A stretch of 64,000 nt of DNA from Flavobacterium sp. UBA2787 (GTDB lineage Bacteria > Bacteroidota > Bacteroidia > Flavobacteriales > Flavobacteriaceae): contig DEHZ01000015.1 of NCBI GenBank assembly GCA_002352205.1, forward strand, positions 1 through 64,000, written 5' to 3'. Under the pieces are notes generated by a model that was given only the letters and a program-made list of their open reading frames with translations, did not search any database and was not told the DNA's origin. Below, one piece after another: positions 8,860 through 16,106 of the stretch. Both the position numbers and the translations under genes were made by a program. Every line of letters starts with the position of its first letter. Position 1 is the stretch's first letter.

Positions 8860-9234
8860 ATGAAAAAGATTTTTTTACTATTGGCTTGTACGCCATTTTT
8901 ACTTGCAATGACTTGCGAGGATGATGATGAAATTTATTGTACACAAGAAGCAAAAGCCGGTTTAAACATCACCGTAAAAGATGCTGTAACAGATGAGCTT
9001 CTATCAACCGGCGTTACTGTAATTGCTCAAGACGGTTCCTATTCGGAAACTTTAGAACAATTTCCAAACGAAGAAGTTCCTGTTTTTATCGGAGCATGGG
9101 AACGAGTGGGGACGTATGTGGTAACTGTTTCTAAAGAAGGTTATCAAACATTTACCTCTGAACCAATTGTTGTAACTGCTGATGTTTGCCATGTTATTCC
9201 AGAACTACTAACGGTGGAACTTCAACCTAATTAA
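8860..9234 (+). CDS. Small lipoprotein with carboxypeptidase-regulatory-like domain
   Basis: A 124-residue protein whose signal peptide ends in a lipobox-like LAMTC followed by EDDDE, as in surface-anchored lipoproteins. The mature part has a single beta-sandwich of the carboxypeptidase-regulatory type: GLNITVKDAVTDELLSTGVTV, then GTYVVTVSKEGYQTFTS, with a late Cys in DVCHVIPE. The family serves as a binding or spacing domain; no specific role can be read from it. It is a single gene bounded by terminators on both sides. Confidence 0.7.
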   Translation: MKKIFLLLACTPFLLAMTCEDDDEIYCTQEAKAGLNITVKDAVTDELLSTGVTVIAQDGSYSETLEQFPNEEVPVFIGAWERVGTYVVTVSKEGYQTFTSEPIVVTADVCHVIPELLTVELQPN

Positions 9235-9260
9235 GACATGTTTTGTTTTGTTTTATACAC

Positions 9261-9296
9261 AAAAACCCTGCTAAGTTTAAAGTTTAGCAGGGTTTT
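9261..9296. terminator. Terminator, probably bidirectional
   Basis: The near-perfect hairpin AAAACCCTGCTAA...TTAGCAGGGTTTT has A and T runs on both sides. It can end the small lipoprotein gene on the plus strand and the convergent PhnA-type gene on the minus strand. Confidence 0.75.
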
Positions 9297-9310
9297 AACT
9301 TCGTAATCTT

Positions 9311-9392
9311 GTCATTCCAACTTAATGAGATTGCTTCGCCAGTTCGCTATCGCTCGTGTCCTCCTTCGTCGGAATGATAAAAATGCGTGAAA
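9311..9392. repeat. GTCATTCC-type palindromic intergenic repeat
   Basis: GTCATTCCAAC on the left is answered by GTCGGAATGAT on the right, enclosing GATTGCTTCGCCAGTTCGCT. The 67 bases at 9326-9392 match 36581-36647 inside metG with four mismatches. This intergenic copy shows the parent form of the insert. Confidence 0.8.
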
Positions 9393-9402
9393 ATCGTATC
9401 AA

Positions 9403-9975
9403 TTATTTCGTTTTCTTCACATACTGCGTCAAAATAAAAATAGTTTGATTTTCAACTCTTCCTTCAATAAGATTTGCATCATCCCAAACTAATTTAATAT
9501 TGTGAACAGCGGCACCTCTTTTAGCAGTAAAATTAGCACCTTTTACATCCAAATCTTTAATCAAAACCACAGAATCTCCATCTTTCAGAATATTTCCATT
9601 AGAATCTTTGTGAATGATTTTACCTTCGTCGTCATCACCTTCTCCGGTAGCTTTTGCCCATTCTAAGGCATCTTCTTCCAAATACATCATCTCCAGTAAA
9701 TCGTGGTTTTTTAATCGAGCTAACATCCGCCAAGACACAATTTGCACAGGTAAATGTTCGCTCCACATGCTTTCATTCAAGCCTCGCCAATCCTCCGGAT
9801 TTGTTGTTTCCGGATTTTCGATTTGATTTTTTAAGTTTTGAGTAATTAAAAGACTGTTTTCTAAACTTTCTTCTGTTTTCGGAGGAACAGTATACACCAC
9901 TAAATTTTCCTCTAAACCGCTGATTTCACATTTAGAATCACTGCGATCTCTTATTTTTTTTTCGGTTGGACTCAC
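9403..9975 (-). CDS. PhnA (YjdN-like) domain protein
   Basis: A 190-residue protein that starts with GTG; an in-frame stop lies just upstream and no better start is present. Residues about 120-188 form the PhnA C-terminal domain (DSNGNILKDGDSVVLIKDL, then VKGANFTAKRGAAVHNI and VEGRV-like strands). The N-terminal zinc-ribbon part, normally CxxC, is degenerate here (KCEISG, second Cys lost). PhnA proteins occur near phosphonate genes in some bacteria, but there are none here and the biochemical role is unproven. It lies seven bases after the upstream barrel gene, so the two are probably cotranscribed. Confidence 0.85.
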   Translation of the reverse strand: MSPTEKKIRDRSDSKCEISGLEENLVVYTVPPKTEESLENSLLITQNLKNQIENPETTNPEDWRGLNESMWSEHLPVQIVSWRMLARLKNHDLLEMMYLEEDALEWAKATGEGDDDEGKIIHKDSNGNILKDGDSVVLIKDLDVKGANFTAKRGAAVHNIKLVWDDANLIEGRVENQTIFILTQYVKKTK

Positions 9976-9981
9976 TTTCGA

Positions 9982-10479
9982 TTATAAATTAAAACAAGCT
10001 CCGATATTAAATTGAAATTGGTTATTCAATTTCTGATAACCAATAGGGTCATTGTCGTACGATGCAATTGGAAAACCAATTTCTGAAAATAATCCAAATC
10101 CTTCCGAAAAGAAATAGCGAGCACCTACGTGACCACCAAAGTTTCTTAATCCTAAGTTTAAACCAGGATACACATCAAAATTTGAAGGTAAGCCAATTAC
10201 ACTTCCAATGTTTGCGTTGAAACGAGCTTTTAAATCAAAGCGATCTTCAAATTTAGCTCCTTCAAATCCTGAAGGCTCATCAACACCCAAAAGGTATCCG
10301 GTTTGCACACCAACTGACATGTTTTCGCCAATTCCGTAATCATAAAATAAAACAATTCCGGTTCCGTGGTCTTGAATATTGGCCCCGACCTGAAATTTTT
10401 GATCTCCTTTTCCGCTGTAAGCTTGTGCATTAGCTAAGAAACCACTCAAAATCAATCCAAATGTAAATAGTTTTTTCAT
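9982..10479 (-). CDS. Small outer-membrane beta-barrel-like protein (DUF6646-like)
   Basis: A 165-residue protein with a signal peptide (about 1-19, ending ANAQ). The mature part is a series of short amphipathic strands with glycine-rich turns (MSVGVQTGYLLG, NLGLRNFGGHVGARYFF, GLFSEIGFPIASY) and ends in QFNIGACFNL. This fits a small eight-strand-type barrel such as the flavobacterial DUF6646 group. The function is unknown. It is in tandem with the PhnA-domain gene downstream. Confidence 0.65.
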   Translation of the reverse strand: MKKLFTFGLILSGFLANAQAYSGKGDQKFQVGANIQDHGTGIVLFYDYGIGENMSVGVQTGYLLGVDEPSGFEGAKFEDRFDLKARFNANIGSVIGLPSNFDVYPGLNLGLRNFGGHVGARYFFSEGFGLFSEIGFPIASYDNDPIGYQKLNNQFQFNIGACFNL

Positions 10480-10529
10480 CGTTATAAAATTTTTACAAAT
10501 GTAAACAATTCTGTTTTAACATTAAACTA

Positions 10530-11273
10530 CTAATTTCTTCCTTTTTCGTTTGGATACAATTGTGACAAAGGCTCGCTTTGCCAGTATTGCTTAGTATTAA
10601 CATCTAAAATGGTAAGCGGACCATGAAAAGCAGCACCAGTATCAATATTCCAAACACATGCTTTGTTAATAGGAATGGTTTCATTGATTCGAGTGGTTGG
10701 TGTATGACCAATGTATATTTCATTGTATAAAGTGAATCGTTTTGGGTAGAATAAATTGTCTTTTGATAAAGTTGGATTTAAAGAAAGAGCAGTTTCCCAC
10801 AATGTTCTATCCCAATAAAATAAACGAGGAAAATATTCATAAGCAATTCCGTTTACATTGGTAAAGCCGGCATGAATAAACAAGCGATTTTGTTCGTCTA
10901 AATAGTAATCTTTTAATTGGTTTTCTAAAAAATCAATATGCTCTAAACGAGTGGCATCCGAAACTTTTTCATAGGCATCAATAGTGGATTGACCGCCGTG
11001 TTTAAACCATTCTTGGTTGTAATCGTTTGTTTTTAAATAATTGAGTAACAATTCATCATGATTTCCTCTGATAAAAACACAAGGTTGTTTTTTGCTTAAT
11101 TCAATTATATAACTGATTACTTGCGGTGATTCACTCCATCCATCCACATAATCACCTAAGAAAATTAATGTATCGTTTTTTGTGGCTTCACTTCTTTCGA
11201 GAACTTGATGCAAGGCACGAAGTCCTCCGTGAATGTCACCGATTACAAATGTTTTAGTCATTGTTTTTATCAT
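10530..11273 (-). CDS. Metallophosphoesterase (PrpA-like serine/threonine phosphatase family)
   Basis: A 247-residue calcineurin-like phosphoesterase. The metal-binding motifs are complete and in order: GDIHG near residue 13, GDYVDGW near 43, RGNHDE near 71, a His in LFIHAGFTN and a His in YIGHTPT. Relatives remove phosphate from protein Ser/Thr or split diadenosine tetraphosphate. The reading frame overlaps the end of the upstream AlbA_2 gene by 20 bases; a second ATG at 11261 (MTKTFVIGDIHG) would shorten the overlap and is equally plausible. The tight overlap suggests translational coupling with the ATP-binding protein. Confidence 0.88.
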   Translation of the reverse strand: MIKTMTKTFVIGDIHGGLRALHQVLERSEATKNDTLIFLGDYVDGWSESPQVISYIIELSKKQPCVFIRGNHDELLLNYLKTNDYNQEWFKHGGQSTIDAYEKVSDATRLEHIDFLENQLKDYYLDEQNRLFIHAGFTNVNGIAYEYFPRLFYWDRTLWETALSLNPTLSKDNLFYPKRFTLYNEIYIGHTPTTRINETIPINKACVWNIDTGAAFHGPLTILDVNTKQYWQSEPLSQLYPNEKGRN

Positions 11274-12405
11274 ATTTTACCTTTCTCAAAATCCGCATAG
11301 TTTCTTTGAAATTTACATAAACCATTTGGTTTTCTACTGTTTTTAGTAGCGGTTTGGCATCAATTAATTTTTGTTTGGCTTCTTCAAATCCGTTTAAATA
11401 ACAAATCATTAATGTAGAAGGCAAATTTAGTAAATCCCGCTTTTCATTTTCGGATAAAGCGGTTCCTTTTTGTAATTTTTGCAACAAAGATAAGTTGGAA
11501 TTATAAATATGAAACATCATTTTCCGATTGTATTGCGGTGGTTCAAACAGAAATTCGTTTTCAATTTTATAATAACCATTGTCAAAAAAAGTCAACGTTT
11601 GTTTTTCTAACGGATAATAACTCGTTTTGTCATTCAAACCCAAAGGAACATATTCTGTAATCGAAAAAGTTTTGTCGTCATATTCAATTGAAACTTCATC
11701 AAAAGCGGAATAAAACAGCTTGACTTGTTCGTTAATCAATTCAATATCAACTCTTGAATAAAACGTTTTGTCGCGTACCTTTTTCTTATTTCCTGCCCAA
11801 CAAACCACAAATAATTCTTTAAAAACATGATATTTTGTGGCCATATCTTTGTGCCGATTATTCATAAAATCCAAAACACCTTCTAATGTATAAGAAATGC
11901 TGTTTCGCGAATTATTTTCAATCCCAATCACCGTTTCTGTATTCATTTTAGAAAACGGAATTTTGTCTTCGGTTGGAATGGAATTGCTTCCTCTTCGCAC
12001 AAAAACTGTTCGGGCCGGAATGGTGTAAATTCCTTTTTTAAAGGATGAAATTTTACTATTCGGTTTTATCGTTACCAAACCCACTACTTTATCTTTTGGC
12101 AAATTTGGAAACGGTACATTTTCATATTGAATTTTAGGCGGATTTTCTAAAAATGCGTTCACTAAATTTTGAATCCTACTGTCGTCAAAAAAATCATTGC
12201 CGGTAATTTCATTATCTTGATCTTCAACCCCAACCACGATATAGGAATTATTAGTTGGGTTGGAATTCGACAAAGCACAAATGTGTTTCAAAAACTTCGC
12301 TTTTCCTTCTTTGGTATGTAAATTCAACTGTCGCTTTTTATCATAAAAACTACTCTCATCGTTGTGAGCTAGAAGATTTTTGATAAGAAGGCGTTTGTTG
12401 ATCAT
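11254..12405 (-). CDS. AlbA_2 (Schlafen-type) ATP-binding domain protein
   Basis: A 383-residue protein whose first about 150 residues match the AlbA_2 / Schlafen-like pattern: ESSFYDKKRQLNL, GKAKFLKHICALSNS, NSYIVVGVED, then IPARTVFVRRGSNSIP. The remaining 230 residues form a mixed domain I do not recognise. AlbA_2 domains occur in putative regulators and in some defence proteins, but also in ordinary core genes, and no defence context is seen here. It is coupled to the metallophosphoesterase downstream. Only five bases separate its ATG from the edge of a repeat cluster upstream. Confidence 0.75.
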   Translation of the reverse strand: MINKRLLIKNLLAHNDESSFYDKKRQLNLHTKEGKAKFLKHICALSNSNPTNNSYIVVGVEDQDNEITGNDFFDDSRIQNLVNAFLENPPKIQYENVPFPNLPKDKVVGLVTIKPNSKISSFKKGIYTIPARTVFVRRGSNSIPTEDKIPFSKMNTETVIGIENNSRNSISYTLEGVLDFMNNRHKDMATKYHVFKELFVVCWAGNKKKVRDKTFYSRVDIELINEQVKLFYSAFDEVSIEYDDKTFSITEYVPLGLNDKTSYYPLEKQTLTFFDNGYYKIENEFLFEPPQYNRKMMFHIYNSNLSLLQKLQKGTALSENEKRDLLNLPSTLMICYLNGFEEAKQKLIDAKPLLKTVENQMVYVNFKETMRILRKVKYDKNND

Positions 12406-12410
12406 TTTTT

Positions 12411-12986
12411 AAGTTGCGGGTTTTAAAGTTACGAGTTGCGGGTTACGAGTTGCGGGTTAACTCGCAACCTGTAACCCGCAACTATTTTTTGTCAAACTTA
12501 CTTCCGTTATTGTCAGATTTTACTAAGTAAGCCATAAACGAACCTATTTTTTTGCTTTCAGTAATTGTTTTCTCTTTTAAAAATTCAAATTCTTCTTCGG
12601 TTATATGCTTTCTGTCAAATGCTCTGTATAATTGTGATCTTAACTCGCCACAAGAACCTTTAGAATAGCTCAAAAAATTTATAAATTCTCGTCGTCCATT
12701 CCTTTCAAAACCCTCAGCAATATTATCCATTATTGAACCGGATGATCGATTCATCTGATTTTTTAATTCAAAGTCTTTTCCTAATGAAGTGTTTTCAAAA
12801 GCATTCCAAACATCTTTACAAATTTCTCTACTTAATTGCCAAATTTCTAATTCTTCAAACGTGTTAATTGTTGCCATTTTTAAACTTTTTTTTATGGATT
12901 ATATGATGAACAATCTTAATCATAAAAAATATAAAATCCAATCTTCCAACTCGTAACCCGTAACCCGCAATTTTCCAACCCGCAAC
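12411..12986. mobile_element. Repeat-bracketed four-helix-bundle unit (putative passenger element)
   Basis: Short tandem units of GTTGCGGGTTAC and its complement GTAACCCGCAAC fill 12411-12481 and about 12949-12986, on both sides of the four-helix-bundle gene, with outer ends in opposite orientation. The block starts right after the aldo/keto reductase stop codon and ends six bases before the AlbA_2 start codon, so it fills the gap between two same-strand genes. A gene-less block of the same type lies at 15121-15186. Mobility is inferred. Confidence 0.6.
12482..12877 (-). CDS. Four-helix-bundle protein (S23/IVP family)
   Basis: A 131-residue all-helical protein of the family first seen in 23S rRNA intervening sequences and related to the Avd accessory protein of diversity-generating retroelements. 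Family marks are FEELEIWQLSREI near the start, NQMNRSSGSIMDNIAEGFERNG in the middle and EFINFLSYSKGSCGELRSQL. No reverse transcriptase or variable repeat is present nearby, so it stands alone. It is embedded in GTTGCGGGTTAC-type repeats: its TAG stop is followed at once by GTTGCGGGTT. The biochemical role of stand-alone members is not known. It is oriented with the surrounding operon. Confidence 0.9.
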   Translation of the reverse strand: MATINTFEELEIWQLSREICKDVWNAFENTSLGKDFELKNQMNRSSGSIMDNIAEGFERNGRREFINFLSYSKGSCGELRSQLYRAFDRKHITEEEFEFLKEKTITESKKIGSFMAYLVKSDNNGSKFDKK

Positions 12987-13856
12987 CTACGGAACCTCAT
13001 TCCCCATACTTTCCGTCCAAATTTCAAACCAATCTTCTTTGTCTAAAATTAAATCGGATGCTTTTTGCAATTGTTGAATTCGGGCAACATTTACTGTCCC
13101 GGCAACGGGAATAATTTTTGATGGATGCTGCATAATCCAAGCCAATAAAATAATATCGGACCCAAAGTGATATTTTTCGACCAATCGAGCTAATAATTTT
13201 TTTAATCTTCTAGTTTGTTCAGTATCTTCTCTAAAAATCGTTCCGAGCGGATTCCAAGCCATCGGACGAATGTTGTGAATTTGCATATGGCCTAAACTTC
13301 CATCTACCATAGGTTCAAAATGCGTTGCGGAAAACTGAATTTGGTTATATGAAACTTTTGTTTTTTGCTGAATCAAATCGGTTTGAGAAGCAGTGAAATT
13401 CGACAATCCAAAATCCAAAATTTTACCGTCTTTTTTCAATTTTTCAATCGCTTCGGCAATTTCATCAGCTTGCATTAACGGACTTGGTCGATGCAAAAGA
13501 TACACATCCAAATAATCGGTTTTTAAATTTTTCAGCGAATTTTCTGCCGACCAAATTATGTATTCTTTAGAATAATCATAATGTTTGATTCTGTTTTGAC
13601 GATTATCGGTAACTAATTGAATGCCACATTTAGAAATTAATTGAATTTTTGAACGATCAATTTTACTTTGTTTAAAACCTTCTCCAAAAGTGGCTTCGGT
13701 TGTATAACCGCCATAAATATCGGCGTGATCAAACGTCGTTATTTTATTTTCTAAACAAACAAGAATGAGATTGGCCATTTCGGCGACACTTAGATTTTTG
13801 TCCCAAACACCCCAATTCATAGTTCCTGCCATAACAGGAGATAATGTAGTTTTCAT
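12987..13856 (-). CDS. Aldo/keto reductase (YdhF-like)
   Basis: A 289-residue NADPH-dependent oxidoreductase with a TIM-barrel fold. The catalytic tetrad can be read: Asp and Tyr in FDHADIYGGY, Lys in LISKCGI and His in VYLLHRPSP. Cofactor-binding signatures PVAGTVNVARIQQL near the C-terminus and FGLSNFTASQ in the middle fit the AKR family, closest in layout to YdhF. The substrate cannot be told. It is the first gene of a minus-strand run, and its stop codon abuts the repeat block carrying the four-helix-bundle gene. Confidence 0.9.
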   Translation of the reverse strand: MKTTLSPVMAGTMNWGVWDKNLSVAEMANLILVCLENKITTFDHADIYGGYTTEATFGEGFKQSKIDRSKIQLISKCGIQLVTDNRQNRIKHYDYSKEYIIWSAENSLKNLKTDYLDVYLLHRPSPLMQADEIAEAIEKLKKDGKILDFGLSNFTASQTDLIQQKTKVSYNQIQFSATHFEPMVDGSLGHMQIHNIRPMAWNPLGTIFREDTEQTRRLKKLLARLVEKYHFGSDIILLAWIMQHPSKIIPVAGTVNVARIQQLQKASDLILDKEDWFEIWTESMGNEVP

Positions 13857-13871
13857 TTTTTTAAAATTTAT

Positions 13872-13945
13872 GGTAATAGGTAAAGGGTAATAGTTAATAG
13901 GTGGTTTTAACTTGAAACCTTAAACCTTAAACTTTCAAACCCGCA
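13872..13945. repeat. Degenerate short tandem repeats upstream of the bat operon
   Basis: The left half is made of GGTAATAG-type units on the plus strand and the right half of AACCTTAAACCTTAAAC-type units, so the two halves are roughly complementary. The layout resembles the bipartite repeat blocks at 12411-12481 and 15121-15186, with different units. The rest of the gap up to 14113 is AT-rich leader of the bat operon without a clear promoter box. Confidence 0.5.
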
Positions 13946-14113
13946 CTTTTTTCTTATCGGTCTTAAAATTATAAAAACTAAATCACAAATCACTCTTAAA
14001 ACCTATGATTTTATTGAAGTTTTAACGCTATGTTAACATCTTAAAACGAATAAAATTTTCAATTTGCACTGTTAATTTAAACACACTAAATTCGAGCTCT
14101 TAAAATAGGAATT

Positions 14114-15118
14114 ATGGAAGAAAATACAACTACGCTAGACATCCGAGCGATTAATGAAAAAATTGAAAGAGAAAGTGCTTTTATCGACCTTCTTACCTAT
14201 GAAATGAACAAAGTTATCGTTGGTCAAAAACACATGATCGAGCGATTGTTGATTGGTCTTTTAGGTCAAGGTCACATTTTACTGGAAGGTGTTCCCGGTT
14301 TGGCAAAAACGTTGGCGATTAATACGTTGTCACAAGCTGTTCAGGGTTCATTTAGCCGAATTCAGTTTACACCGGATTTATTACCAGCCGACGTGGTTGG
14401 AACGATGATTTACAACATTAAACAAAATGAATTTTCGATAAAAAAAGGTCCTATTTTCGCCAATTTCGTTTTAGCAGATGAGATCAACCGTGCTCCTGCC
14501 AAAGTGCAATCGGCTTTGTTAGAAGCGATGCAGGAAAAACAAGTAACGATTGGTGACACGACTTTTAAATTAGACAAACCTTTCTTAGTTTTAGCTACTC
14601 AAAACCCGATTGAACAAGAAGGAACGTATCCGTTACCGGAAGCTCAAGTCGATCGTTTTATGCTAAAAACCGTGATTGATTATCCAAAAATGGAAGACGA
14701 ACGATTGGTGATTCGTCAAAATTTAAAAGGAAGTTACGAAAAAGTGAATGCTGTGATTTCCATCGATCAAATTTTACGTGCTCAACAAGCTGTTCGTGAA
14801 GTGTATATGGACGAAAAAATTGAAAAATACATTTTAGATATCATTTTCGCTACACGTTTCCCTGAAAAATATAAATTAGAAAGTTTAAAACCGTTAATCA
14901 GTTTTGGATCTTCTCCTCGTGGAAGCATCAATTTAGCCACAGCCGCAAAATGTTACGCATTTATCAAACGTCGTGGTTATGTGATTCCCGAAGATGTGCG
15001 TGCCGTTGTTCACGATGTGTTGCGTCACCGTATTGGAATTACCTATGAAGCAGAAGCAGAAAACATCACTTCGGTTGAAATCATTAATAAAATTGTGAAC
15101 GAGATTGAGGTACCTTAA
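14114..15118 (+). CDS. MoxR-family AAA ATPase of the bat operon
   Basis: A 334-residue MoxR-type ATPase, a chaperone-like partner of von Willebrand factor A (VWA) domain proteins. Walker A is GVPGLAKT at residues 59-66; Walker B is FVLADEINRAPAKVQSALL; sensor 1 is LATQNPIEQEGTYPLPEAQ, followed by DRFMLK. It opens the bat (Bacteroides aerotolerance) operon. A repeat block of about 66 bases, and nothing else, separates it from the DUF58 gene. It is predicted to act with the VWA proteins BatA and BatB at the inner membrane. Confidence 0.93.
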   Translation: MEENTTTLDIRAINEKIERESAFIDLLTYEMNKVIVGQKHMIERLLIGLLGQGHILLEGVPGLAKTLAINTLSQAVQGSFSRIQFTPDLLPADVVGTMIYNIKQNEFSIKKGPIFANFVLADEINRAPAKVQSALLEAMQEKQVTIGDTTFKLDKPFLVLATQNPIEQEGTYPLPEAQVDRFMLKTVIDYPKMEDERLVIRQNLKGSYEKVNAVISIDQILRAQQAVREVYMDEKIEKYILDIIFATRFPEKYKLESLKPLISFGSSPRGSINLATAAKCYAFIKRRGYVIPEDVRAVVHDVLRHRIGITYEAEAENITSVEIINKIVNEIEVP

Positions 15119-15120
15119 TA

Positions 15121-15186
15121 AGTTGCGAGTTGAAAAGTTGCGAGTTGAAAGTTTTAACCCGTAACCCGTAACCCGTAACCCGTAAC
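15121..15186. repeat. Gene-less GTTGCGAGTT/AACCCGTAAC repeat block
   Basis: Two GTTGCGAGTTGAAA units are followed by four AACCCGTAAC units of opposite strand sense. The block starts two bases after the MoxR stop codon and ends six bases before the DUF58 start codon. It has the same unit type and placement as the block that carries the four-helix-bundle gene at 12411-12986, but holds no gene. Confidence 0.75.
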
Positions 15187-15192
15187 TAAATT

Positions 15193-16059
15193 ATGGAAAC
15201 AAAAGACTTACTCAAAAAAGTACGAAAAATAGAAATCAAAACCCGAAGATTGAGCGATCATATATTTTCGGGAGAATATCATACGTCGTTCAAAGGTCGT
15301 GGGATGACTTTTTCAGAAGTTCGTCAATACCAATTTGGCGATGATGTTCGTGCGATCGATTGGAATGTGACTGCACGTTACAACGAACCTTACATCAAAG
15401 TTTTCGAAGAAGAAAGAGAGTTAACGATGATGTTGATGGTGGACATTTCAGGTTCTGAAAGTTTTGGCACAAAAAATCAATTGAAAAGTGAAATTGTGAC
15501 TGAAATCGCTGCAACAATGGCATTTTCAGCAACTCAAAACAACGATAAAATTGGTTTGATTTTGTTTTCCGATGAAATTGAGCTTTACATTCCACCCAAA
15601 AAAGGAAAATCACATGTGTTGAGAATCATCCGTGAGTTGATAGAATTTAAACCAAAAAGCAATAAAACCAATATTACAAATGCGTTGAAATTTTTATCGA
15701 GTGTGATGAAAAAGAAAGCCATCGTATTTTTCATATCTGATTTTATTACGGATGATAATTACGAACACACCTTAAAAATCGCCGGAAAAAAACACGACAT
15801 CACCGGAATTCGTGTGTTTGACATTCGAGAAGAAAAAATGCCAAACATCGGAATGGTCAATATGTTAGATGCGGAAACTGGCGAAACAATGTTGGTGAAC
15901 ACTAATTCAAAATCTATCAGAATGGAATATGAAAAATACTACCGCGAAAAAGTAACTTTTTTCAAAGAAACTTTTTCAAAATGTGGTTCAGGAACAGTAA
16001 ATACAAGAGTTGACGAAAGTTATGTGACCAAATTACTAACTTATTTTAAATCAAGATAA
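15193..16059 (+). CDS. DUF58 domain protein of the bat operon
   Basis: A 288-residue cytosolic protein with the DUF58 core: RGMTFSEVRQYQFGDDVRAIDW at about 37-58, then a VWA-like fold with MLMVDISGSESFG as a metal-site motif and VFFISDFI later. DUF58 proteins accompany MoxR ATPases and VWA proteins throughout bacteria. The role within the bat complex is not established. It is the second gene of the bat operon; the next gene starts 47 bases on. Confidence 0.92.
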   Translation: METKDLLKKVRKIEIKTRRLSDHIFSGEYHTSFKGRGMTFSEVRQYQFGDDVRAIDWNVTARYNEPYIKVFEEERELTMMLMVDISGSESFGTKNQLKSEIVTEIAATMAFSATQNNDKIGLILFSDEIELYIPPKKGKSHVLRIIRELIEFKPKSNKTNITNALKFLSSVMKKKAIVFFISDFITDDNYEHTLKIAGKKHDITGIRVFDIREEKMPNIGMVNMLDAETGETMLVNTNSKSIRMEYEKYYREKVTFFKETFSKCGSGTVNTRVDESYVTKLLTYFKSR

Positions 16060-16106
16060 TCATAAGCAAATTTCAAAAAATTTTGTAAATCGCTGTGAAA
16101 CAGACA

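Noticed and set aside
12482..12877. Diversity-generating retroelement suggested by the Avd-related fold
   Set aside because: No reverse transcriptase, template repeat or variable repeat is found anywhere in the window.
15121..15186. Short regularly repeated units considered as a CRISPR array
   Set aside because: The units are adjacent with no unique spacers, change strand sense midway, and no cas gene is near.
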